DNA of 18,161 nucleotides from Treponema sp. UBA1240 (GTDB lineage Bacteria; Spirochaetota; Spirochaetia; Treponematales; Treponemataceae). A model generated the notes under the pieces. That model made no database searches and was not told the origin of the DNA. It saw nothing but the letters and a program-made list of their open reading frames with translations. A program made the position numbers and the translations under genes. Position 1 is the first letter of the stretch. Each line of letters starts with the position of its first letter. The DNA lies in NCBI GenBank assembly GCA_002308875.1, contig DBWK01000065.1, forward strand, positions 29,479-47,639, given 5' to 3'. Shown one piece after another: positions 1 to 6,727 of this stretch.

Positions 1-323
1 TGTTCCTGTACTGCGTCTGTGTCTGAAACAAAGGTTTGTGTGCCTGCTATGGCCGCCTTACGCCATGCGGCTGTTTTTACCGGAACAATAACATCGTATG
101 CTTCAATTTCACCGGTATTTTTGACGAATGAAAAATCTTTCAGATTCTGATATTTTTCCTGATTCTCCAAATACTCATTTTTGGGAGAAATCCTGGTTTC
201 CAATGCCGAAACAATGCCCGTTTCAGCTATGGTTTCTCCAACTACAACCGCAGGAGTAAGTGTGCATGATGCGGCAAAAAGACCTGAAAGAATAATACCT
301 GCAAAGACTATGCTTTTTTTCAT
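1..323 (-). CDS. Putative lipoprotein, N-terminal part (runs off the left edge)
   Basis: The minus strand is open from an ATG at 323-321 to the left edge of the window, giving 107 residues. It starts MKKSIVFAGIILSGLFAASC: a lysine pair, a hydrophobic core, then a Cys at residue 20 after Ala-Ala-Ser, which fits a spirochete-type lipobox (signal peptidase II). A Shine-Dalgarno-like AAGGAA lies about 6 bases upstream of the ATG, which supports this start. The visible mature part has no motif I recognise; it is mixed polar sequence with many Glu and Lys. The gene diverges from tRNA-Pro. I infer a membrane-anchored lipoprotein facing the periplasm or cell surface, function unknown. The C-terminal end is not in the window, so no family can be assigned. 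Confidence 0.72.
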   Translation of the reverse strand, partial: MKKSIVFAGIILSGLFAASCTLTPAVVVGETIAETGIVSALETRISPKNEYLENQEKYQNLKDFSFVKNTGEIEAYDVIVPVKTAAWRKAAIAGTQTFVSDTDAVQE

Positions 324-472
324 CGTCAGTTCCTTAAAAAACATTCTCCATTATCTATCATTTATCGACAAATCATACAATATAAGAATATATTGATTGA
401 CATAAAAAAGCAATTTTGGTAACTTAATTTTCGCTTAGAGTTTTTTAAGAGAATTTTCATTTTTAAATGCTG

Positions 473-595
473 AAAGGCACTTCAGTTTTTTTTGTCGGGC
501 AATAGCGCAGTTGGTTAGCGTACAAGTCTGGGGGACTTGGGGTCCCGGATTCGAGTTCCGGTTGCCCGACAAAAGGAATTCGAGTGCCTTTTTTT
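473..595 (+). terminator. Terminator-like helix with tRNA-Pro as its loop
   Basis: AAAGGCACT (473-481) is perfectly complementary to AGTGCCTTT (583-591), and a T-run follows to 595, as in a Rho-independent terminator. There is no local hairpin; the tRNA itself is the loop. Inside the outer 9 bp, bases 482-495 also pair with 569-582 with four G-U wobbles and one C-C mismatch (483/581), so the helix joins the acceptor stem. I infer that it ends the tRNA transcript and separates it from phoH. Confidence 0.6.
496..569 (+). tRNA. tRNA-Pro (anticodon GGG)
   Basis: The cloverleaf folds cleanly. The 7-bp acceptor stem is CGGGCAA (496-502) with TTGCCCG (562-568), and the discriminator is A569. The D-arm is GCGC...GCGT. 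The anticodon stem CAAGT/ACTTG encloses loop CTGGGGG, so the anticodon is GGG. The T-arm is CCGGA/TCCGG around TTCGAGT. The CCA end is not encoded (569-572 reads ACAA). The complementarity continues beyond the acceptor: leader 473-495 can pair with trailer 569-591, so the whole tRNA sits in the loop of a much longer helix (see findings). I found no convincing promoter upstream; a weak TTAAAT at 463-468 would place the transcript start near the first base of that helix. Confidence 0.95.
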
Positions 596-647
596 ATTCA
601 GTTGTGAACTGCTTTTACTGTGTTAAATTAATCCCTTTTTCAATCTC

Positions 648-676
648 TTGACTGATTATAAATGCAACTGTAAAAT
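648..676 (+). promoter_or_regulatory. phoH promoter, -35 TTGACT / -10 TAAAAT
   Basis: TTGACT (648-653), a 17-bp spacer and TAAAAT (671-676) match the main sigma-factor consensus at 5/6 and 5/6. The expected transcript start is at about 683-684, on the GTG codon proposed as the phoH start. The TTG that would otherwise open the reading frame is the first three bases of this -35 box. Confidence 0.6.
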
Positions 677-683
677 AACTGCG

Positions 684-1631
684 GTGGAATCGTCTTATAC
701 CATAGTAGTTACAGATTCTGACATATTGTCAAAAATCTGCGGCTCAAACGACAGTAATTTGCGACTCATTGAAGAACACCTCGGTGTTCCAGTTTTTACC
801 AAAGGTAATGAATTGTCCGTTTCGGACGCGGATGCTCAGATCTGCAGCCGTTTTAAGCAGATAATCGGAAGAATAACGACTGAAGTTGAAGATGGAGCTG
901 AGGCCGGTTCCGAAATGATTTCTTCCATACTAAGGTCTTCTGATTCGGCTGAAGACGCCAATTCCTTTTATGAATCCCACATTCAAATTCCCGACGGATT
1001 TAAGCGAATCTATCCAAAGAACAAAAGTCAGTCCGAACTTATACGCGGCATGAACCTTTACGACATGGTTTTTTGTCTCGGACCCGCCGGAACGGGAAAA
1101 ACGTTTCTTGTTGTTGCATACGCGCTGTACCTGCTTCTTTCGCGCAAAAAGCGCAAAATCATTTTAACGCGCCCTGTTGTTGAAGCGGGCGAGAGTCTCG
1201 GTTTTTTACCCGGTGATTTGGAGCAAAAAATCAACCCCTATCTGAGACCTTTATACGATGCAATGGAATCGCTTATTCCTCGCGAAGTACTGCGCAAACT
1301 CTATGACGCCGGTATGATTGAAGTTGCTCCGCTTGCATATATGCGCGGAAGAACGCTTGATAATTCCGTTATTCTGCTGGATGAGGCTCAGAACACGACG
1401 GTTGAACAGATGAAGATGTTTTTGACACGTATGGGCGAAGGCTCAAAGGTGTTTGTTACAGGTGATGTAACTCAGATAGATTTGCCGAAACGCATTGAAT
1501 CCGGTCTGGTTAATGCGGTTTCCGTACTGCAGCCTATAAGTGAAATTTTCATTTTAAAGATGCAGGCGGAAGATGTAGTGCGAAATCCTCTTGTAAAAAA
1601 GATAATAAAGGCTTATGAAAAACAACACTAA
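684..1631 (+). CDS. phoH: PhoH-family ATPase (YbeZ-like)
   Basis: This is a PhoH/YbeZ-type P-loop ATPase of 315 residues from GTG 684, cytoplasmic, in a family tied to rRNA maturation through its partner YbeY. The N-terminal domain carries the family pattern G-S-N-D-x-N-L-x-x-I-E (about residues 20-30). Walker A is GPAGTGKT (133-140), followed by the ILTRP motif; Walker B is VILLDEAQN (229-237); sensor motif VTGD follows. The frame is open back to 627 and a TTG at 648 gives 12 more residues, but no Shine-Dalgarno precedes either codon and 648 lies in a good -35 box, so I prefer a leaderless GTG start at 684. The gene heads a five-gene operon; its end overlaps the next gene by 17 bases. Family assignment is very sure; the start is not. 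Confidence 0.93.
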   Translation: MESSYTIVVTDSDILSKICGSNDSNLRLIEEHLGVPVFTKGNELSVSDADAQICSRFKQIIGRITTEVEDGAEAGSEMISSILRSSDSAEDANSFYESHIQIPDGFKRIYPKNKSQSELIRGMNLYDMVFCLGPAGTGKTFLVVAYALYLLLSRKKRKIILTRPVVEAGESLGFLPGDLEQKINPYLRPLYDAMESLIPREVLRKLYDAGMIEVAPLAYMRGRTLDNSVILLDEAQNTTVEQMKMFLTRMGEGSKVFVTGDVTQIDLPKRIESGLVNAVSVLQPISEIFILKMQAEDVVRNPLVKKIIKAYEKQH

Positions 1632-3324
1632 AAAATCAATTATGCCTGCGGACGGAACGTTTGCGCATTTTCTCGCCAATTTTAAGGAATCTTTTAAAAG
1701 ATCTTCAAGAGTTCTTGCTATACTTGCCATAACATTCGGGGCTTTGGTCATCGTTGCATTTGTGGAGCATTATACACGTACCGCAATAACACGCAGCGCT
1801 TTTTCTGAATATGAAATCGGGCAGGTTGCCGACAGAACAGTCATTGCTTCAAAAGATATTTTTTCAATTGCACCTGACGGTTTAACTATAAAAAAAGGTG
1901 ACCGCATAATCCGTAAGGGCTTTGTAATAACATCGGAAGACTATGAAAAACTCAAACTGCTTGCTCAGAATCCGGATAAAATAGATTTGCAAAGTTTGTA
2001 TAAGACAATAATATATCTTTTTTTGCTGTGCCTCAGCACATATTTTCTTCTTGCGGCAAAAAAAATATACAAGTTTCAGATTGATGAGCTGGTCTTTCTT
2101 TCCGTTGTTCTTTTGTTCATATACTCCATCACGGTTTTTATGGTAAGAGTGCCGCTTTTCTCGTCAACTTATACTATAGTATCAATAATACCGGCAGCTC
2201 TCTGCGTAATGCTTGCTACTATACTTATAAACCGTTTTACAGGCGTTGTTCTTTCGGTTGTGCTTGCGCTTGCCGTTTTTCCGGCGTGTTCTTTCAGGCC
2301 TATGCCTATGGTTTTTGTACTGGTTTCGTGTCTCTTTTGCACAAAACTTGTATTTAAAATGGAAAAACGCCTTGATTTTATACGCGTTTCGTTGCTTTTA
2401 GGTTTTTTGCAGGTTGCTCTGCTCCTGCTGCTTTCGCTTGTTTTTCCTGATAACGGTTCACAACTTTTGCCGTGCCTTGCGGGTGCTTTGTTCAGCGGTT
2501 TTATTTCCGGTATTCTTGCACTCGGCTTTCTTACTCCGCTTGAATCCATCCTCAATACGGTTACCGCATTCCGGCTTATGGATTTGTCAGACTTGAACAG
2601 CCCCATTATGAAGCACATGCTGCTTACCGCTCCGGGCACATACAGCCATTCAATGATGGTTGCAACACTCGCTGAGAGCGCCTGCCGTGAAATTCAGGCA
2701 AATCCTCTTCTTGCAAGAGTTGGAGCGTATTATCACGACTTGGGCAAACTTGAGCAGCCCGAATACTTTGTAGAAAACCAGACTGATTACAACAAGCATA
2801 ATGACATAAACCCAAGTCTTTCCGTATCCGTAATACGGCGGCATGTTAAAAAAGGTGTTGAAAAGGCAAATCAGCTGCATCTGCCGCAGGAAGTAATCGA
2901 TATTATCGCTGAACACCACGGAAACGGCGTAATTTCGTATTTTTACAACAAAGCAAAAGAAGCAGACCCTTCTGTTTCACCCGATGATTATTCGTATATG
3001 GGAGAACCTCCCGCCAGCAAAGAATCAGCTGTTGTTATGCTTGCCGACACGGTAGAAGCCGCGTGCCGTACGCTGGAAAATCCTTCTGTTACAAGACTTG
3101 AAAAATTCATTCATCAGCTTGTTATGCAAAAGTATGAAGACCGCCAGTTGGACAAGTCAAACCTGACTTTTGCCGAGCTGGACAAAATACAGTCTGTTTT
3201 TGTAAACATTCTCGCCGGATATTATCATTCGCGCATTGAGTATCCTAATCAGAAAGACCCCGACAATCCTGACGCCGACAAAGGAAAAGCTGACGAAAAG
3301 GAAGAAAAAACGAATGAAAAATAA
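1615..3324 (+). CDS. 7TM-HD family phosphohydrolase (PgpH-like, putative c-di-AMP phosphodiesterase)
   Basis: This is a 569-residue membrane protein. A first membrane segment (about 34-52) leads into an extracytoplasmic stretch (about 55-115), much shorter than in Firmicute PgpH. About six more hydrophobic helices lie between 125 and 320, then a cytoplasmic HD domain. The HD domain has GTYSHS (His near 345), the metal-binding pair in YYHDLGK (His374-Asp375), and EHHGNG further on, so the catalytic residues look intact. The last 28 residues are a Lys/Glu/Asp-rich tail. Listeria PgpH, of this architecture, hydrolyses cyclic di-AMP; that activity here is inference. The ATG is embedded in the end of phoH with AAAGG just upstream, suggesting translational coupling. 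The order phoH-pgpH-ybeY matches that of Bacillus and relatives. Confidence 0.88.
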   Translation: MKNNTKKSIMPADGTFAHFLANFKESFKRSSRVLAILAITFGALVIVAFVEHYTRTAITRSAFSEYEIGQVADRTVIASKDIFSIAPDGLTIKKGDRIIRKGFVITSEDYEKLKLLAQNPDKIDLQSLYKTIIYLFLLCLSTYFLLAAKKIYKFQIDELVFLSVVLLFIYSITVFMVRVPLFSSTYTIVSIIPAALCVMLATILINRFTGVVLSVVLALAVFPACSFRPMPMVFVLVSCLFCTKLVFKMEKRLDFIRVSLLLGFLQVALLLLLSLVFPDNGSQLLPCLAGALFSGFISGILALGFLTPLESILNTVTAFRLMDLSDLNSPIMKHMLLTAPGTYSHSMMVATLAESACREIQANPLLARVGAYYHDLGKLEQPEYFVENQTDYNKHNDINPSLSVSVIRRHVKKGVEKANQLHLPQEVIDIIAEHHGNGVISYFYNKAKEADPSVSPDDYSYMGEPPASKESAVVMLADTVEAACRTLENPSVTRLEKFIHQLVMQKYEDRQLDKSNLTFAELDKIQSVFVNILAGYYHSRIEYPNQKDPDNPDADKGKADEKEEKTNEK

Positions 3325-3781
3325 TATTTTTGTCGGAATGGAAGAAACCTGTCAGGCTCCTGAATGGTTTGATAATGTGGAGCCTTTTCTGCAGAAAGTT
3401 TTGGAAAAGCTCAAACTGGATCACTGGGAAGTGTCGGTTATGTTCTGTAATGACGGATTTATCAAAAATCTCAATAAACAGTACAGAAACATTGATGCTC
3501 CCACGGATGTTCTTTCGTTCGAAGGCGGAGATGAATATGCCGACGACGATGATGTTGTGTGGTATGCGGCAGGTGATATTGTTATAAGTATTGATACTTT
3601 GCTAACAAACTGCACTGAATTTGCCGTTACTTTAAATGAAGAATTAAAACGGCTGCTGGTTCACGGAATTTTACATTTGAACGGAATGGATCACAGCGAT
3701 AATTCACCTGAGCAGGAGATGCTTATTTTTCAGGAAAAACTGCTGAAAGAAATGAAAGATGAAATAATTGTAAAGGAATAA
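3314..3781 (+). CDS. ybeY: Endoribonuclease YbeY (rRNA maturation factor)
   Basis: This is a 155-residue protein of the UPF0054/YbeY family, a metal-dependent RNase implicated in 16S rRNA 3' maturation and ribosome quality control. The signature HGILHLNGMDH (residues 117-127) supplies the three zinc-binding histidines, and the TDVLSF motif before it is typical. The frame is open further upstream, but ATG 3314 has AAGGAAG about 9 bases before it and gives the usual family length; the upstream codons only re-read the Lys-rich tail of the preceding gene. It overlaps that gene by 11 bases. An unusual run of acidic residues, YADDDD, sits between TDVLSF and the histidine motif. Location next to phoH is the classic ybeZ-ybeY pairing. 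Confidence 0.95.
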   Translation: MKNNIFVGMEETCQAPEWFDNVEPFLQKVLEKLKLDHWEVSVMFCNDGFIKNLNKQYRNIDAPTDVLSFEGGDEYADDDDVVWYAAGDIVISIDTLLTNCTEFAVTLNEELKRLLVHGILHLNGMDHSDNSPEQEMLIFQEKLLKEMKDEIIVKE

Positions 3782-3783
3782 AA

Positions 3784-4575
3784 ATGAAAGTATTAGATAG
3801 ATTATTCGGAAAAAACAGCGATGAGGATCCTCACAGCAGCGGCGGCGCGTCTGTTTCTGAACAAGAAAAGATACTTGAAGAAAAAAAGGACATGATTCAG
3901 GGAATTGAGGATTTGTCCGAAACTTCCGTAAAGGAAGTAATGATACCGCGTATTGATGTTGATGTTATTTCGCTTGAAATGACCGACGAAGAAATTCTTG
4001 AACAGATTACTGCAAGCGGACATTCGCGGTTTCCTGTTTACAGCGGTTCCATTGATAATATAGTCGGAGTTCTTCACGTAAAGGAACTGATAAAGATTTT
4101 TGCAAAACATGAAAAGCTCGATTTGGAAAAAATCCTGCGCAAGCCGTTTTTTGTGCCGGAATCAAAACGAATCGACAGTCTTCTGCGTGAGTTTAAAAGA
4201 CGGCATGTGCACATTGCTATAGCTATTGATGAATACGGCGGAATGTCGGGCATTGTGTGCATGGAAGACATCATAGAGCAGATAGTCGGCGATATTCAGG
4301 ATGAGTATGATAACGAAAGGGAAGACATCCTGAGCGCAGGTGAAAATATGTGGATTTGCGATGCACGCATAAATATCGGTGAATTGAACGAAGAAATCGA
4401 TGCGGACATACCCGATGAGGAAGTTGAAACTCTGGGCGGTTTTGTATTTGATTTGTTTGGAAAAATTCCCGTAAAATTTGAGAAAGTTTCCTGGGGCAAA
4501 TATGATTTTATTGTTCAGGAGATGGAAGGACATCGCATAAATTCGGTAAAGGTTATTAAGAGAACAGGAGAATAG
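3784..4575 (+). CDS. CBS-domain protein, CorC/TlyC (hemolysin C) type
   Basis: A cytoplasmic protein of 263 residues. After a polar N-terminus come two CBS domains: the first begins VKEVMIPRIDV (about 49-110), the second covers about 115-175 with the conserved IDEYGGMSGIV and DIIEQIVGDI. A C-terminal transporter-associated CorC_HlyC domain (about 183-262) follows, with LGGFVFDLFGKIP. There is no N-terminal DUF21 membrane domain, so it is the short CorC/YbeX form, also called TlyC in spirochetes. The haemolysin name in that group is historical and should not be taken as a function; a role with ribosomes or Mg/Co handling is reported for relatives. ATG follows the ybeY stop by 2 bases, with AAGGA inside the end of ybeY. 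The order ybeZ-ybeY-ybeX is shared with proteobacteria. Confidence 0.9.
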   Translation: MKVLDRLFGKNSDEDPHSSGGASVSEQEKILEEKKDMIQGIEDLSETSVKEVMIPRIDVDVISLEMTDEEILEQITASGHSRFPVYSGSIDNIVGVLHVKELIKIFAKHEKLDLEKILRKPFFVPESKRIDSLLREFKRRHVHIAIAIDEYGGMSGIVCMEDIIEQIVGDIQDEYDNEREDILSAGENMWICDARINIGELNEEIDADIPDEEVETLGGFVFDLFGKIPVKFEKVSWGKYDFIVQEMEGHRINSVKVIKRTGE

Positions 4576-4577
4576 CG

Positions 4578-6596
4578 GTGGGAAACGTTAAAAGATGTTT
4601 TGTTCTTTTTGTTGCGTTGGTTTCTTTTTTTGCACAGGTTTCTGCACAGACAATTTTTGAACGTCCTCAAAAACAAAAAACAGCCCTTGAGTGGTATGAG
4701 GAAGGACAGATTTATCAGAACCGTCAGGACTGGTACAGAGCTACCGAGTATTATCAGGAATGCCTGCAGATGAATCCTGCTTTTGGGCAGGCATGGTTTG
4801 CACTTGCTGAATGTGCCTATGCGTTGAGCGAATATGATTTGGCGATTGATTATGCCGACACGGCTACAAAATATCTTAAGAACAATACAAGCATTCCGAA
4901 TTTAAAGGGTTTTTCGCTTGTAGGACTCGGCAGACTTGATGAAGCACGGAAAGTTTTTAATGAAGTACTGAACAAGTATCCTAACGATACGGAAGCTCGT
5001 TTTGGTCTTGCGGAACTTGACATTTTTGAAGGAAGAATTTCCGGCGCAGAAGCTTTGTATCAGGATGCGCTCAAGCGCCAGCCTGAGAACCGCAAGGCTC
5101 TGCTTTCGCTTGCGCTTGTATCCTACGAACTGGGAAAGCCGGCTGTTTCAAAAAAATACATAAACCAGGCACTCCGCTACCACAGCGAAAGCCCCGAAGT
5201 CCATTATTTTGCGTCATATCTTCTTGCAAAGGAAGGGATGTGGACAGAAGCGGAACAGAGAGTACGTTCCGCAATAACGTTAAAGCCTGATTATGACGAA
5301 GCCTATGGTCTTTTGGCATCAATCCTGTATTCAACAATGCATTTTCAGGATGTAGTCGATATTTGCGAATATCGTATAAGCCGCAACCGTAAGCTGTCTT
5401 CTGCATGGTATCTGAAAGGTCTTGCTCTCACCAGGATTAACCGTATAGAAGAAGCCATCGCCTCATATGAAACAGGTCTTGAGATTGACCCCGAAGATGA
5501 AATAATGCGCAGCTCCATGGAGCAGCTAGTATGCGAGTATCTGCCGGTAGAAGACAAACGTCGTGCAGCATGGGCTGAATGGCACATAAAAAAAGCAAAC
5601 GACTATTCGCAAAAATATTTGTCATATCAGGCTCAGTATGAGTACAAACGGGCTCTCGTAATCAATCCGAACAGTATAGGCGCACGCCTTGCCTTTGCGG
5701 AAAACCTGCTGCGCGACGGCTATCCCGAAAACTATCTTGCCCAGCTTCAGTTCATAAACAAGCAGGATAAAGACAACAGGTCTGTTCTCGATAAAATTGA
5801 AGCCTATACTTCACTGCTTGAAGACAGCCTGAGCAATAAATGGAACAAAAATCCAATGTATATGGATAAGGTTCGTTACTCTGTTGGTCTGTACTATATG
5901 CAGCCATCTGTTCAGCTTTCGCATCCCGATTCTGACAGGCTTACTTCGTTTATGCTCGCGGAAATGCTGTCTTCCGGCGGAACACTGAATGTAAAGTCTT
6001 ACAAAAGTGCAACAAGCGGTTATGCCGAAGCATTCCGCCTCGCACGTCAATCAGGACAGGATTATTTTGCGCTCGTAAAATTTGAAGAAAACGAACGTGA
6101 GCTTACTGTTGCGCTGACTTTTTATGTAGTAAGAACAGGCAACAAGGCCGCGGAATACAAGGTTTACAGAACCGGCAATGACCGTTATGCAAATGCTCTA
6201 CGCCGGATGGAACAACTGATTCTTGCGGCAATGCCCAAAAAAGGCCGAATCCTTACCAGAACAGGTTCTACTGTTTTGATAGACCTCGGCAAAAAGGAAA
6301 ATGTTGCGGTAGATACAAAGTTCAATATCATAAAGCAGGGTAAGGTTCTCACAGAAGATAAGACAATCGGTGCTGTTTACGATGATATGTATATGTACGG
6401 AACACTGACCGTAACTGCTGTAGGCGAAGAAATTTCCGAAGGTATAGTAAGCCAGCGCGGTTTTTATGACCGTATAAATGCGGGAGATGAACTTTTGCTT
6501 GCTGTTGAGGAAGAAAAAGCTGCGGAAGACGTTGAAGAAATTGAAGCCAAAAAGCAGAAGCCGGTTCTTATCGATCTGATAAAGTCCATCCGCTAG
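4578..6596 (+). CDS. Exported TPR-repeat protein with a FlgT/CsgG-like C-terminal region
   Basis: A 672-residue protein starting at GTG 4578, with AGGAG at 4566-4570. A signal peptide (about 1-23) ends VSA before QT, a signal peptidase I pattern with no lipobox, so it is probably periplasmic. Residues about 35-380 hold at least seven tetratricopeptide-like units with the W-x-x-L-G/A-Y pattern. The middle part (about 430-550) has features such as QDYFALVKFEE that recall the CsgG/TolB-N-like fold. The end (about 555-652) contains GRILTRTGSTVLIDLG and GDELLLAV, resembling the small beta-barrel at the C-terminus of FlgT-like proteins. These two weak resemblances are inference. It lies 2 bases after the preceding gene and ends the operon; no terminator hairpin follows. 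Function unknown; an envelope assembly scaffold is plausible. Confidence 0.8.
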   Translation: MGNVKRCFVLFVALVSFFAQVSAQTIFERPQKQKTALEWYEEGQIYQNRQDWYRATEYYQECLQMNPAFGQAWFALAECAYALSEYDLAIDYADTATKYLKNNTSIPNLKGFSLVGLGRLDEARKVFNEVLNKYPNDTEARFGLAELDIFEGRISGAEALYQDALKRQPENRKALLSLALVSYELGKPAVSKKYINQALRYHSESPEVHYFASYLLAKEGMWTEAEQRVRSAITLKPDYDEAYGLLASILYSTMHFQDVVDICEYRISRNRKLSSAWYLKGLALTRINRIEEAIASYETGLEIDPEDEIMRSSMEQLVCEYLPVEDKRRAAWAEWHIKKANDYSQKYLSYQAQYEYKRALVINPNSIGARLAFAENLLRDGYPENYLAQLQFINKQDKDNRSVLDKIEAYTSLLEDSLSNKWNKNPMYMDKVRYSVGLYYMQPSVQLSHPDSDRLTSFMLAEMLSSGGTLNVKSYKSATSGYAEAFRLARQSGQDYFALVKFEENERELTVALTFYVVRTGNKAAEYKVYRTGNDRYANALRRMEQLILAAMPKKGRILTRTGSTVLIDLGKKENVAVDTKFNIIKQGKVLTEDKTIGAVYDDMYMYGTLTVTAVGEEISEGIVSQRGFYDRINAGDELLLAVEEEKAAEDVEEIEAKKQKPVLIDLIKSIR

Positions 6597-6599
6597 ATA

Positions 6600-6628
6600 T
6601 TGACAAATATAAGGATTTTTAATAAGGT
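6600..6628 (+). promoter_or_regulatory. Putative promoter of tRNA-Leu(CAG)
   Basis: A perfect -35 TTGACA (6600-6605) begins 4 bases after the stop codon of the TPR gene. With a 17-bp spacer the -10 is TAAGGT (6623-6628), a poor match (3/6). The predicted start, near 6635, leaves a leader of about 4 bases. Without a terminator before it, the tRNA could also be reached from the upstream operon. Confidence 0.45.
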
Positions 6629-6638
6629 ACTAATACCT

Positions 6639-6722
6639 GCCCAGATGGTGGAATTGGTAGACACGCTAGTTTCAGGTACTAGAGTCCGCAAGGATGTGCA
6701 AGTTCAAGTCTTGTTCTGGGCA
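6639..6722 (+). tRNA. tRNA-Leu (anticodon CAG)
   Basis: The acceptor stem is GCCCAGA (6639-6645) with TCTGGGC (6715-6721), and the discriminator is A6722. The anticodon stem CTAGT/ACTAG encloses TTCAGGT, anticodon CAG, read as leucine CUG. A long variable arm (AGTCCGCAAGGAT...) marks it as a class II tRNA, as expected for Leu. The T-arm is GCAAG/CTTGT. CCA is not encoded. The only termination signal is a five-T run (6723-6727) immediately after the discriminator, and the convergent helicase gene ends at 6728. Confidence 0.95.
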
Positions 6723-6727
6723 TTTTT

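Noticed and set aside
181..396. Plus-strand 71-residue reading frame
   Set aside because: It is the reverse frame of the lipoprotein gene, which has a signal peptide, lipobox and ribosome-binding site.
2169..2639. Minus-strand 156-residue reading frame inside the HD hydrolase gene
   Set aside because: Antisense to membrane-helix coding; basic, Ser/Thr-rich shadow composition without recognisable motifs.
3236..3313. Upstream extension of ybeY by 26 codons
   Set aside because: It re-reads the Lys-rich tail of the preceding gene in another frame; ATG 3314 has AAGGAAG before it and gives normal YbeY length.
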